From Apus apus (taxonomy: Eukaryota; Chordata; Aves; Apodiformes; Apodidae), in NCBI RefSeq assembly GCF_020740795.1, contig NC_067283.1, forward strand, positions 116,379,206 through 116,443,205: 64,000 nt of DNA, given 5' to 3'. Positions within the stretch are counted from its first letter, which is position 1, and every line of letters starts with the position of its first letter. Both the position numbers and the translations under genes were made by a program. The notes under the pieces are model-generated. The model had not been told where the DNA came from. It saw nothing but the letters and a program-made list of their open reading frames with translations, and ran no database searches. Below are positions 41,401 to 53,400 of this stretch, in pieces.

Positions 41401-44400
41401 TATTATGTCTGCCCTAACTGTGTTCTGGTCATGCTTCTGGAGTGATTGTCTGCCCGATGTGTTTTACTAGAATAAAAAACCACTTTCTTCTTTAGCTACA
41501 GATGTTGCATAAATGATCTAAGACAATGATTTCCTCAACTAAAAAATTTTACAGGAATGTTCAGCATCCTAATAAAGAAAGAAAACATGACTAAGGAACT
41601 AAACAAAAAGGGGAATGTTACATCTCTTAAGGAGTGGGGATGATCAGCTTTGCTTCCTGCCTCACTTCTATTTCAATGTATTCAAGGACACTGTCTGCAT
41701 AGCCTGAGTGGTCACATCATCATGAAAAGCAGATGGCGTAGATGGAAACTACTGAGCTCCACACAGCACATTGAGGCACATTCACATGGTGGAAAAATAT
41801 CTGATATCTTGAGTGAGCTTTAAAGACAATGTTATATTAGATCTTCAGCTGTGGGAGGAGTGCTTAGTTGGTCAGAGGTACTCCCAAAGGCATTCATGTA
41901 GCAACTAATTCAGGTGGGATGGAGGTTTGGCTTTGAGCTTGGTCCTCATATAGCTGTACAGGAAAAGTCTGGCAATGTGAACAAGACATCAAATATGGCA
42001 TGCTTGTTAATAGGATGTACCATGAAGTATCAGGAAAGATTTCAAATAAATTCAGTTGAACTAAAATGTGTCTTGGTTAAATTAAAAGCAAAGGTTAGGT
42101 TATTATTATTGTTAATTGTTCCTGGCAATGTTTCCATTCTTAGCGCAAAATGCTCACTTTCTGTTTCTAGTCTACCAGACTTCATGTTGTATAGGTCCCT
42201 GCCCACACATGGGGGTTGAATCTGGATGATCTTTAAGGTCTCTTCCAACCCTAACCTTTCCATGATTCTATGATTATTGTGTCAAAAGCCTTCCCAAAGT
42301 GTTGTGGGTTGTCAGCAACTAGTGAGATATGATGTATTTGAAACCCACAGTAACAATACACAAACCATCAAACCTATTTCCAAAGAAGTTGGATTTTTTT
42401 AGGGTTGGATACAAAGGATCCTTTTATAGAAGCAATATGTGCCATGAAATTGGTTACATAGTGTCAATAGCACTTTGTAAGAAGTATTTCTGACATTCAT
42501 AAATGTGGACTCTGCTTATGCAAAATGAATAGAAATATCAAAGTTACTCTGCCCTTCAAAGAAAATGCTCATTTTTAGTGTGATATTTTCACTTGGAATA
42601 CTTTAAAGACAACCAACTTTTGACACGTAGAGGTGAGCTGTAATTTTTGAACTGATACTCATTAAACACTCATTAGCTTTTCTCACTCCCAGTTAACAGT
42701 TTGTACTGCAGCTGACCAGGCCATCTTTTTTTACATCTGTGTTTGCTAATGGGTAGCTGGGTTTTGGTTGTTTTCACAAATAATAATTCATTTAGGACTA
42801 ATTCAACGGAAAACTTCAGCACTAGAGAAGCTGGGGCTTCTCCTATTGCAGTGCGAGTTCTCTTCCTCAAGAAACTTCTTTCACTGTGCAAGGATGATGG
42901 CAGATCCCAGCCCCTAATTAACTGCTCACAGGATGGAGGTAGGGTGAGTGTCAGAGACAAGTCAACTAAAATGCTTGCAAGACACCACACTATAAACTTG
43001 AGACTGATCAAATATGCTGCTTAGAAGAGAAATAACACGTGTGTAAAGGACCACAAAGTCTAGGGATAAAGGAGAAGAAGCACAAAAAACTTAAACAAAA
43101 AAAAAGTGCTTTGTTTTTGTGTTTGTTTTTTTTTCTTTTAAACTCCTTTTAACTCTTCTGTTACCAGCTGCAAAAGCAAGCCAAAATCAACAGTTCTGCT
43201 GAAAATATAGACTTGTGTCATATTATGTATCAACTAACAAGCATGCAAGAATCTTACACAATTTCCCAAATGACTCAGTACTGGGTATTTCCTCTTTGCT
43301 TGTTCCTTGTGTTTCTCAAATCATGGACATATTTCAATGGTGAAAATATGCCTGTGTGTGACAGTGAAAACAAGTGTAGGCATGTCATTAGAGTCCATGA
43401 CATAAATGCAGTCCGTGACATTGAGAACATCTTTTTGGTTTGGTATTCACAAATTGTATCTGTGAGAAATTATTTCTATATCCTCCATATTCCTTTCTTG
43501 TATGTGTTTAATAATGTTAGTTGCAATTATTTTCAATATATTTTACCTCCAAGAGAAAAAAGGATAAAAATAAAATCTCATCTCATTTCCATTTGGTTTA
43601 CATTGGAAACGATGATACAAAAAGATGTAATAAAAATGCATGAACTGTATTCTCAAAGCTTCTGCTCTAGCAATTAATTTTTACGGTGGTTCATTTCAAA
43701 AGTGTTCCTCAATCATACAATTTTCTGGGACACGATAATTTTCTTTTTGCTTTAGATTTAGGATAAGTAAATTTAAAAATACAGTTATTTTTTATGAAAG
43801 GGTGTGAAGGATTGTGACTTCATTCTCCTGCAGGCCTATCAGAATGCATTTTTGTCACAATAGGTTTACAGGGTGGTGTCCTGAAGCATGTAAACTCCCA
43901 TGACTAATGCAGGGTAACCATCAAATCCTCTTTTGAGACTGGAATATTTTTAGCCTGTAGCAAATCAATGCCACACATTTCCATTAGCAGGAAGAGCCAG
44001 TAAATGATGAGGCAAAGAGCATTCTGAGCCTGTGAATTGTCTGTGCATTGTAGTTGTTTTCAAGAGGTAGTAGTTTGAGGTTTCAGTAGCTGCTTTGGGT
44101 AGCAATAGCCTGAGTATGGAACTCTTGTGCTAAGCATATGGAGCAGTCTGGGATTTTTTATGCTTCTTGAATACCTATGCATTTCATAATTTTTTTCATC
44201 CTTTTGCTGGAAGAAAGATGTGATTTTAGACAGCAGGAATGAACTCTAGCTTTCAGAGCTACAGGGGATAAACTAGGTAACTACACTTACAGAAAGTTAA
44301 ATTGTCAAGTACTCAAAACATTTATTATACCGAATCAAATACTTTGCTACAGTTCTGTTATTTCAATTACTGAAAGACAAGTCTAATTAAGTTTTTATTC

Positions 44401-47400
44401 AGATAAACAGAAGAGGTTTGCCTTTTGCTTTATTTTTGGTGTGTAGATTTCCTTTTTTCTTTCAGAAAACCTGCTGTCGCCAGCCGATGCCAGGGGGGCT
44501 ATGGGCTGTGACGTGGCTCCCTGACTTCCCCCCCAGTCTGGAGGGGCTGTTGGATGAGCCCGGGGGTCACACGTGGCGCTGCCTCTCACAGAGGAGCGGC
44601 CGCTGCGGGACCGTGTCTTAGAGTGGTAGCTGGATACACCCCCACCGCGCCCACACGTGGCTACTGAGACCAGCGTCTAGTTTAGGAATGAACCGGTTTA
44701 TTAAGGGTTAACACAAACGGAGGGATGAGGTTTAGGGAAAATGTGCAAATGGCAAAGGGCTACCAGGGATATATCAGGGAGGTGATGTGTCCTGTTAGGG
44801 CGGTGATGCAAAAAGTGCTGTGCCCTTAAGGCGTTGTCTCCAAGAAAGGGTTGTGGATCAAAGGAGAGGGAGGAGCTGAGCCCGGCAGGACAGTTAGAGA
44901 GTGAGTGAGTGAGTCCCAGGGGGTGTCCCACGCAGGAACGTCCGAGCAGACCTCGGTCCCACCTGCTGAACTCGCCGCCTTTTATACCCCAGTGACCCCC
45001 TGTCCAGCCAGTGTCATGTCCAGAGCCGGCTGGCAGCCCCAGGTTCGGGCGGTGACTGGCAGGGCGATGCATCACCTGTTGCCCAGCCTTCCTGCCTTGT
45101 ACCACACCTGTTGTTTTGCTGCCGTTTGTCCTTGAGCAGCAGGCCTGGTTTGGGTCTGTTAGCTGGGAATAACCAGCAGAAGGGCTTTGCTGGCTTAAAA
45201 GGCATTTTGTTTAGACTTGTGTGGGGAAGAAGAACAGTTTCCCACACCTGCTCTCAGCATGATGAAGAATACAATAGAAACAGTGATTATTAAGACAGTA
45301 CTGCCTATTTCTGAATTCCTATAAGCATTCTGAAGTCATATTATTACAGTTAGAAGCACTGCTGTAAAAGCCATGCTACTACTTGTTCTGGATTTCTTAA
45401 AAATTAACCAAATTTTAAAGTCTTTACCAGGGCTTAAACTTCCCCTGATTCCAGAAGTTAGTAATTTCTTATTATAGAACTTTGTATTGGATCTTAATTC
45501 CTTTGCAATTCCTTGTGCAAATATTTCACATCAGGTAAGACTTCACTGCCGGTAGATCATAATTCAGGTCCAGTGTTTTAATACAATGTTGATTTAACCT
45601 GCAGGACAATCTGAGGATCCAAGAAACTATATAATTCCTTTTCAGATCAACTTTTAAGAAGAAAAAAAACCCCATTTATTTAATATAATAAAAGTGACAT
45701 TTGAGGAAATTTAAGCAGAAGATCAGGACCATGTCTCAATATTGAACTGACCCTTCCTCACTTACCCCATTACTTCAGCCTTGTTTCAGCAGGATATGGA
45801 ATTTGTTGTTCATAAAAATTTACTAAGAAACAAATCTCAAGCATTGAAAACTGTTTTAAACTTTACCTTCAAACTTACAGAATCACAGAATGTTAGGGGT
45901 TGGACAGGATCTCTGAAGATCAAAGAGTCCAACCCCCCTGCCAGAGCAGGACCACCATAGAACCTTAGGCAGGTCACTCAGAAACACACACGTTTAATTG
46001 CTGGCAACAAACCACAGTCAGATACGTGCATGTCATAGGTATTGCTTCATTTTGTTTAGTGCTTGTACTGGCCTTGGCTGGGATGGACTTGATTTCCTTC
46101 ACAGCAGTCTGATGCTGTGTTTTAGCCTGGTGACCAAAGCACTGCAGGTAACAACCCAATGTTGTAACTGTTGCTCAGCTGCTTGCACAGCCTGAGTCCA
46201 TCTCTGTTTCTCACTCTGCACTTCCAGGGAGGAGAGGGGGGCTTGGGAGGGGCCTCGACAATGGCAAGAGCTTGGGAGGGGACACAGCTGAGACTGGTGA
46301 CCTCAACTGACTGAAGATTGTCATGCTCAGTGATAAAACTGGAGGATTTCCAAGGTAGTCGTTCCTCAGCAACTAGCTGAGTGTCAGTCTGGTGGCAAGT
46401 GATTGCTTTTACATCACGTGTTTTTCTGTTTGGTTTGGGTTTTTTTAGGTTGTGGTTTGTTGATTTTTTTATTATTACTATTATTATTTTTTCCTTAGAG
46501 TTAAAAGCAGTTTTATTAAGCAGTGAAGGGAAGTACTTCATCCCAGATAAACCCAGTGCAGTATTTTAATCAAGCAAATAAAAAAGGAAACGTCTCTGAT
46601 AGTGGGGTCTGTCGTGTAGCAGGAACATACATAGTGGTGCGTCAGGAATTCTTCAACACATCTGTATCAGTGGTTATTTATGAATTCTGCAAAATTGTAA
46701 GTGAATCCCGTTATGTGATTGGAGCTTCTGGCCTCCAACAGCTTGGTTTGTAGAAAACTACTTAATAGGTGAAGGATGAGCTGGGGATACAAAAGAAATT
46801 AATCTGCAGCACAGATTATATTCATTATGGGTACCATATTAAAAAGTCTCTTTGCAGTCACATGAAAAGGCCTCATAAAGAGCAATTTGGGAACCCCTGC
46901 AGGACACAGTATATAGACAATGTGTTGGTTCATCTTTTCAAATTTAGGGCTTATATCTACCACTTGTGTCAGAACAGATTATAAATTACTGGGACCAAGG
47001 ATTCCCACTTTTGTAGAGGACTTCATAGTCAGTGGTCTCATTATTGAAAAGTGGTGTTCCAGACATCTGATGTTTGTAAACTCCACTTTGAAGAGAATAC
47101 TCAAATCTAAACTCCTCAATCCTAAGAGAGTCTGTTTTTTCATATCTCATGTGCAGTGGTGATGTTTGACACCTTTGCATATATATATGTATATATATAT
47201 TTATAATTTTTTTTTAAGGGTAGATGAAAGATGACTAGGTGCTATTCTGAAGCGCAAGGTATGTTTTCCAAAATTATATTTCCTCAGCCATTAAAGATCT
47301 GGAATGTGTTAATAAAGTGGGACTGTGCTGCTATTCTCTCGTTCATGCAGAACTGTTTTAGCCCAAACTCTGGCATTGTATATAGAAGTATAGTTGGGCA

Positions 47401-50400
47401 AGGACATATTATGCTTTCTTTTGAATATTTTACAGGATTTAATTAATATTTAACTTGAAGAAAATTTATTTCCTGAGTATTTTTTTCATTTTAAATGAAA
47501 ATTCTCTCTATTCTCAGACATGTGATTCTGCTAATAATGTCCCAGGACAAGAGATCAGAGGAGTATTTACAAGTAATTCTCCTAATTTCTAAGTGGCAAG
47601 TTAAGCAACCAGAAATGTTGATTTAATGGCCACAGTTATTCATCATAGCATCCTTACCCTACCCCAGAATATGTATAAAAAATAATATGATGATAGTGCG
47701 TATGAGAGTGCATACTTGTTCTTTTCCATTTGAGTTTTGTAGCTCAACTAATCAGCACATTTTGGTCTAGACAAGAAACATAAATCAATCTTTTCAGTCT
47801 ATCCCACTTGCCATGAAAAAATACAATCCCCTCTCCATTATGGTCTCCTTACATGCTGAAGTTACAACAGCGACTGGCAGTTTCATGTCAATTTTCATCT
47901 TCCACTAATGTTCTGTATTTCACAGAGGAAATGAGAAATCCCCAAGGTGGTGAGTCTCGCCTTCCTTCAGATGATGAATGGAAAGTGTCAATGGTGACAG
48001 GAAATGGAGGAAGTGAAGCAAATGCCATTCTCTGGATATATGGAGACGGAGGAGTAGCTGGACCAATAACTCTTGGCAAGGACAACAGAAAGCAGCCATC
48101 TCTTCCCAGGCAGGAGGGTGAATTTCAGGTAGCTAATGAAGGCTAAAAACATTATTTTAATGTTACCTTTCCAAAGATTATTCTGTCATGTGAAAAGAAA
48201 AAATGTTTTTCTCCTATGTTTACTGCATGCAATAAATCTCTATCTAGTCTCTATGAATTCTGCACCAAATCAGCTTGGTGCATATAGTTAGCATCAGAGG
48301 AAATGCTCTTTCTTTTAACCCCCTCCCCCTCATATAGTAGCCCAAATGGGACAAGTGCAGGAATAAATCAATTTCTTTAAGGTAATTGATTTGAAACTAG
48401 CTTTAGAAACTATCCACTCCTAAACAAACCATGTCTAATGTAAAACTTGTATATCATTTAGGGATCTTTAGTAAGGAAATCTTCATGTCTTAGAGTTTTC
48501 AAAGCATGCTATAAAATGTATACTGTGGGACTGGTTCATTTAAGGAAGAAAATCCTTTTTTTTCCAGTTGCCCTGTTGCAAATATATGAAATACCAAAAG
48601 CTTTAACTATGGAATTGCTAAGAGCCCAATAAAGCCTACATAGTATCATTTCATGAAAATATAAAGTGGTCTGCTATTATGCAAGAGTATTTCCACCACT
48701 GTTGTGATATGGAAATTATGCATAGGTAGGCTGAGAGGAAATTAGCAAAGGGGCTACAACTTCTTAAATATTTTTTTTGCTTAAATCTTTCTGTCTGAGA
48801 TGCATGTAACACGTTGCTTTCTTCAGCTAACAGAAGTTATATTTTTCACATTTTATGCATTTTTTTTTTCTTTTGCACTCATCATCTCTTCTAATACAAT
48901 CTTGGCACAAACCAAGATCTTTTCTGTCAATAATATTAATAATAATATTCTCTATGAATAGGGCATAGGCAGAAGATAACCAACTGTAATGTTCATCTTC
49001 TACGAATGTAGGCTATATATCCTGATGTACAGGGAATCCTCTTCTCCTAATTAGTGAATAATTTATACACAACATTGGGTAAAAGCATGTTTGCAATGCT
49101 AATCCATACATTTTTAAGAGTCAGACCAATTTTTCTTCTCTAAAACAGAAGCTGTCCATTATGGCTGTGTTCTGTGGATATTGATCTTGTGAAAGAGCAG
49201 AATCTTTCCCCCAGCACCTGGGGCTACTACAATGATTCTTTACATCATTCTGACACTCTTACCTTCAGGCATCAAACAAAAAATGTCACCAAAGTGCTTG
49301 TCATTCTTTAGTCTGCAGAAGGTAAATCCACAAAGAAAAAGCCTATGAATAAGAGCTCTTCCTTCTTTTATTTTTTCCCTTTAAAATTTACCCTGTACTT
49401 GTTTAGCAGGATAAGTCTTGAAATGAAGACAAGAATCATAGAATCATAGAATGGCTAAGGTTGGAAGGAACCTTAAAAGTCATCTAGTTTCAACCTCCCT
49501 GCCATGCCAACTTCCACTAGACCGGGTTGCTCAAAGCCCCATCCAACCTGGCCTTGAACACTTCCAGGGAAAGGGCATCCACCACTTCCCTGGGAAACCT
49601 CTTCCAGTGTCTCACCACCCTCACACTAAAGGATTTCTTCCTAATGTCTAACCTAAATCTACCCTCTTCCAGTTTAAAGCTATTACTCCTTGTCCTATCC
49701 CTTGTAAAAAGTCCCTCCTCAGCTGAGTCCCTCCTCGTCTTCTCGTAATGAGGCTGAACAGCTGCAACTCTCTCAGCCTGTCTTCACAGGAGAGGTGCTC
49801 CAGCCCTCCGATCATCTTCATGGCCCTTATCTGGACTTGCTCCAATAGCTTCATGTCTTTCTTGTATTGGGGGCTCCAGAACTGGACGTAGTACTCCAGG
49901 TAGGGTCACACAAGAGTGGAGTAAAGGGGGAGAATCACCTCCCTTGGCATGCTGGTCACACTTCTTTTGATGCAGTCCAGGATACAATTGGCTTTCTGGG
50001 CTGCAAGCGCACATTGCTGCCTCATGTTGAGTTTCTCATTAACCAACATCCCTAAGTCTTTTCCTCAAAGCTGTTCTCAATCCATTCTCCTCCCAACCTG
50101 TATTTTTGCTTGGGTTTGCCCTGACCCAGGTACAGGACCTTGCACTTAACCTTGTTGAGCATTATGAGGTTTTCATGGGCTCAGCTCTCAAGCCTGTTGA
50201 GGTTCCTCTGGATGGCATCCCTTCCCTCCAGCATGTCACTGGTCTCCATTTGGACATTGAGCTGTTGACAACAACTCTTTGAGTGTGACCATCCAGCTAA
50301 TTCCTTATTCACTGAGTAGTCCATCCATCACATCCATGTTAATTCCATTTAGAGACCAAGGTGTCATGCGGGGCAGTGTCAAATGCTTTGCATAAATCCA

Positions 50401-53400
50401 GGCAGATTATGTCGGTTGCTCTCCCCTTGTCCACTGACACTGTGACAGTAACATAAAAGGCCACTGTGACATTCAGGATGTATAGTGCTTGTCTTGAACA
50501 ATCCAAGAGATAAGTGATGTACTCAGGCACTCAGGATATTTGTTGTCTGTCCTGAGGCATCTAAGAGTAAAACAAGATTTGTTGATGGACTAAAGAGATG
50601 TCTCAGCAACCCACCCAACCGTTTTGCTTCCCCCCCCTGCGATGTGTACCTGAGAACTGGGGAGTTTAGAGTGGGACATGCTGAGATTGGAGACAAAGGA
50701 GTTCTACAGCTGGAGTTGGGAGCAGAATATCCAGTGATAACCAGGCCTTGAGATTTCATGAAAACCACTGCCTTAGCAGGAAAAGATAAAGAGTGCCAGT
50801 CTCAAGCTGCCTCCTAGGACCGAACCTCCACTGCAATAAACTAATCCTGTGGTGCCAGTTGTCTCAACCTCCTCTTTTGCAATGGCTGATCTTAATAATT
50901 AGCCAAACAAAGACTATCTGCAGGACATAGCCCCAGCACTGTGGTCCCCCCTCTCTCCCCCCGCATCTTGGAGGAGCACGGAGAAGATAGAAGGATTTTC
51001 TCACTTACACAGGGAGAAAAGTGGGGGTGCAGTGGGCAAGAACAGTATAAAAATCTGGGACACTATGGGTGCAGGGAAGCACTTCCCCACCAACGACGTC
51101 GCTGGACCGTGGTGGTAACTGTTCTCTTGCTTGCTGTCCTCTGTATTTCTGCTTTCTCCTTTCTTTTCTGTCTCTGTTTTCCTCCCTGTCCTATCCGCTC
51201 TAGGGACTTTGTTGTGTTACTCCAGTAAAGTTTGTTGTGCACGTGACATCTGACCCTGTCTGCGTCTTAATTTCACCCTTTGGGATCACCCTTAAACCTT
51301 TTCACAGGTCCTGCCTGACAACAAAGGGTGCAGCTGCTGTGCAGCTCATCCCAGGAGAGGGATGGCAGAATCCAGCACACCCAGCCTCCCACTGTGGTGA
51401 GGAGTGTTAGAAAGCAAGGGAGTTCTGCCCCATTTCTCCTAAGACCACACACCAGCCCCAGTGCCTCTTTGTGCACCCAATATTGTGTTGTCTTTGTTTT
51501 GTCCTGGCAAGATCATAAAAAATTGCCATGTATCCAAATGCCGGATCGTGACAGCCTCCAGATTTGTCAGGCACGATTTGCCCTTGGTGAAGCCATGCTA
51601 GTTGCCACCAGCCACCTCCATCTGCCCCATGATCTTGCAGGGAACAAAGGTGAGACTGAATGGCCTGTAGTTCCCCGGGTCTTCTTTTTTTCCCCTCTTT
51701 GAAAATGGGGTTATGTTTCCCCATTTCCAGTCAGTAGGAACTTCACCAGACTCCCACAGCTTCTAAAATATTATGGAAATTGGCTTTTCAACTTCATTTA
51801 TGTCACAAACTGACAACATCACTAATAGCGGGCTGCTGTGTCTCTCAGGAGCTGCAAATGGATCTTGTCAGGTCCCATAAACTTGTGTGCTTTCAGGTTC
51901 TTTAGATGGCCTCGAACCTGCTCTTCTCCTACAGTGGGCAAATACTCTATTTCCCAGTCCCTGCCTCTGCCTTCTGCAACTTGGGTGGTGTGTCCAGAGC
52001 CCTTGAGAGTGAAGACTGAGGCAAAAAAGTAGTTGAGTACCTCAGCCTTTTCCATATTCTGCATGACCTTCTGGAGAGGGCCTGCATTTTCCCTAGCCTT
52101 TGTTTTATCACTGACATACCTGCAGAATCTTTTCTTGTTACCCTTAATGTTCACAGCCAGATTTAATTCTATCAGGGCTTTAGCTTTCTTAACCTGATCT
52201 GTGGCTGCTTAGACCACTTTATACTCCTCCCAGGGCACCTGTCCTTGCTTTCACCCTCTGAAAACTTTCTCTTTGTTCACCCCTGCAGGCCTCCCAGCAT
52301 TCTTGTCTGCCTTTCTCGTTCTTTGAATGCATCCTGGGCTTGGAGGAGGTGATCCTTGAATATTGAGCAACTTTCTTGGGCTCCTCTCCTCCCCAGGGCC
52401 TCATTCCATGGTACCCTACCACGCAGAATGTAAGACTTAAAATAATTAATTCTTTTTATGATTTACATCTTTGAGCTCGATATGGTTTTCTTCTAGAGCA
52501 GCAGATAACAAATGTAATCTTTTAAAGTAATCAACTTAATCATAACTCTGGCCAGGAGCTCTTGGGAGGAAACAGCTTCTGAAAGCCTGTAATATTCAGG
52601 CAATTTGGAGTTAGTTTTCTTTAAGCTTTCACTTTATCAGCAGCTTATACAACTATGAAAAATTCAAGCAGAACTATCTTGAGAAATGAAAGCCATTCCT
52701 ATGTGGCCTTCCCTCTCTTACCTTAGCCATGTGAGTAGTCACTGTCTGCTTACTCCTTTCCAGGGCTGTGCATGAGTAAAATCATAAGGGTATCAGATGA
52801 TTTCTTCTATAAGACCTCTGCTTCTTTTAGGCTGAAGTCTTTCTGCATTCTGGCAAAGTTCACTACATTTTTGTTTTATATTGATACATGAAATGGTCAG
52901 GGAAAAAGCCTGAAGAAGGATTCAGTAGAATAAACAGACAACATGACAGTGCTGTGTATTCAGTGAACACCAGCTCCATGGATGAGAAGGCAGTATTTTG
53001 TCCTACATGAGAAGCTGATTGGTTTGTTTGTGAAATGTGGGAAATTACAATATTTGTTTTTTCTGTCAAGCCAGATATGTGCACTTGTTTTACTGATGTT
53101 TTAATCCCAAAGCCCCCAGGTTACCTCTAACCAGTTTACTTATAGGCAGAAATATTACGCAGCATAAGCAAGGTTATCAGAATCTGACTCCAGAGAACAA
53201 AGTTATTTTCTTAAGACGATGGAAATCAGGAGCCATATTGTGACATGAGTGTTGCAAGCTTGGACTTATTTATTTTATTAACCATTTATTTTGTTAATGA
53301 AATTCAGGTCAATGTCGCAGCTATACCAATATAGATACAGGTGTGAATTCCGCAGATTCCTTCTCAAACAACCATCGTGATTTACAGTGTGCATTTCAAT

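Larger units (their letters stand above)
44475..45246 (-). mobile_element. Endogenous retroviral solo LTR, antisense to the host gene
   Basis: 772 bp bounded by TGT...ACA with a perfect 5-bp duplication CCTGC on both sides. On the minus strand it carries a TATAAAAGG box (44978-44986) and, about 280 bp further on, an AATAAA signal (44697-44702). This is the U3-R-U5 order of a retroviral LTR. It is GC-rich compared with the intron. No internal viral genes are present, so it is a solo LTR left by recombination. The 5-bp duplication is compatible with ERVL-type or other class; I do not assign a family. Confidence 0.8.
41362..47925 (+). other. Large intron before PLAT3, rich in transposons
   Basis: 6.6 kb holding a CR1 3' end (42190-42276), a minus-strand solo LTR (44475-45246), a CR1 piece (45884-45985), a degraded LTR (46045-46510) and a TA microsatellite (47178-47205). 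No coding exon recognised. Confidence 0.8.
50465..51553 (+). mobile_element. Endogenous retroviral solo LTR nested in CR1
   Basis: 1089 bp starting TGTGACATTC and ending ATCGTGACA. Removing it with one copy of the 5-bp duplication restores continuous CR1 sequence across the join. On the + strand a TATAAAAA box (51046-51053) is followed about 180 bp later by AGTAAA (51224-51229) and GT-rich DNA. This is the order expected of a + oriented LTR. No internal viral genes. Family not assigned. Confidence 0.7.

Noticed and set aside
43213-43677. 154-codon open frame on the + strand
   Set aside because: AT-rich intron sequence, with no recognised family, no splice context and amino acid composition typical of chance frames.
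44701-45105. 134-codon minus-strand open frame in a GC-rich island
   Set aside because: Lies entirely in the solo LTR. GC-rich DNA has few stops, and LTRs are noncoding. The island is therefore not a CpG promoter of a host gene.
46122-46541. 139-codon minus-strand open frame
   Set aside because: Overlaps the degraded LTR remnant and an AT-rich repeat. No family similarity.
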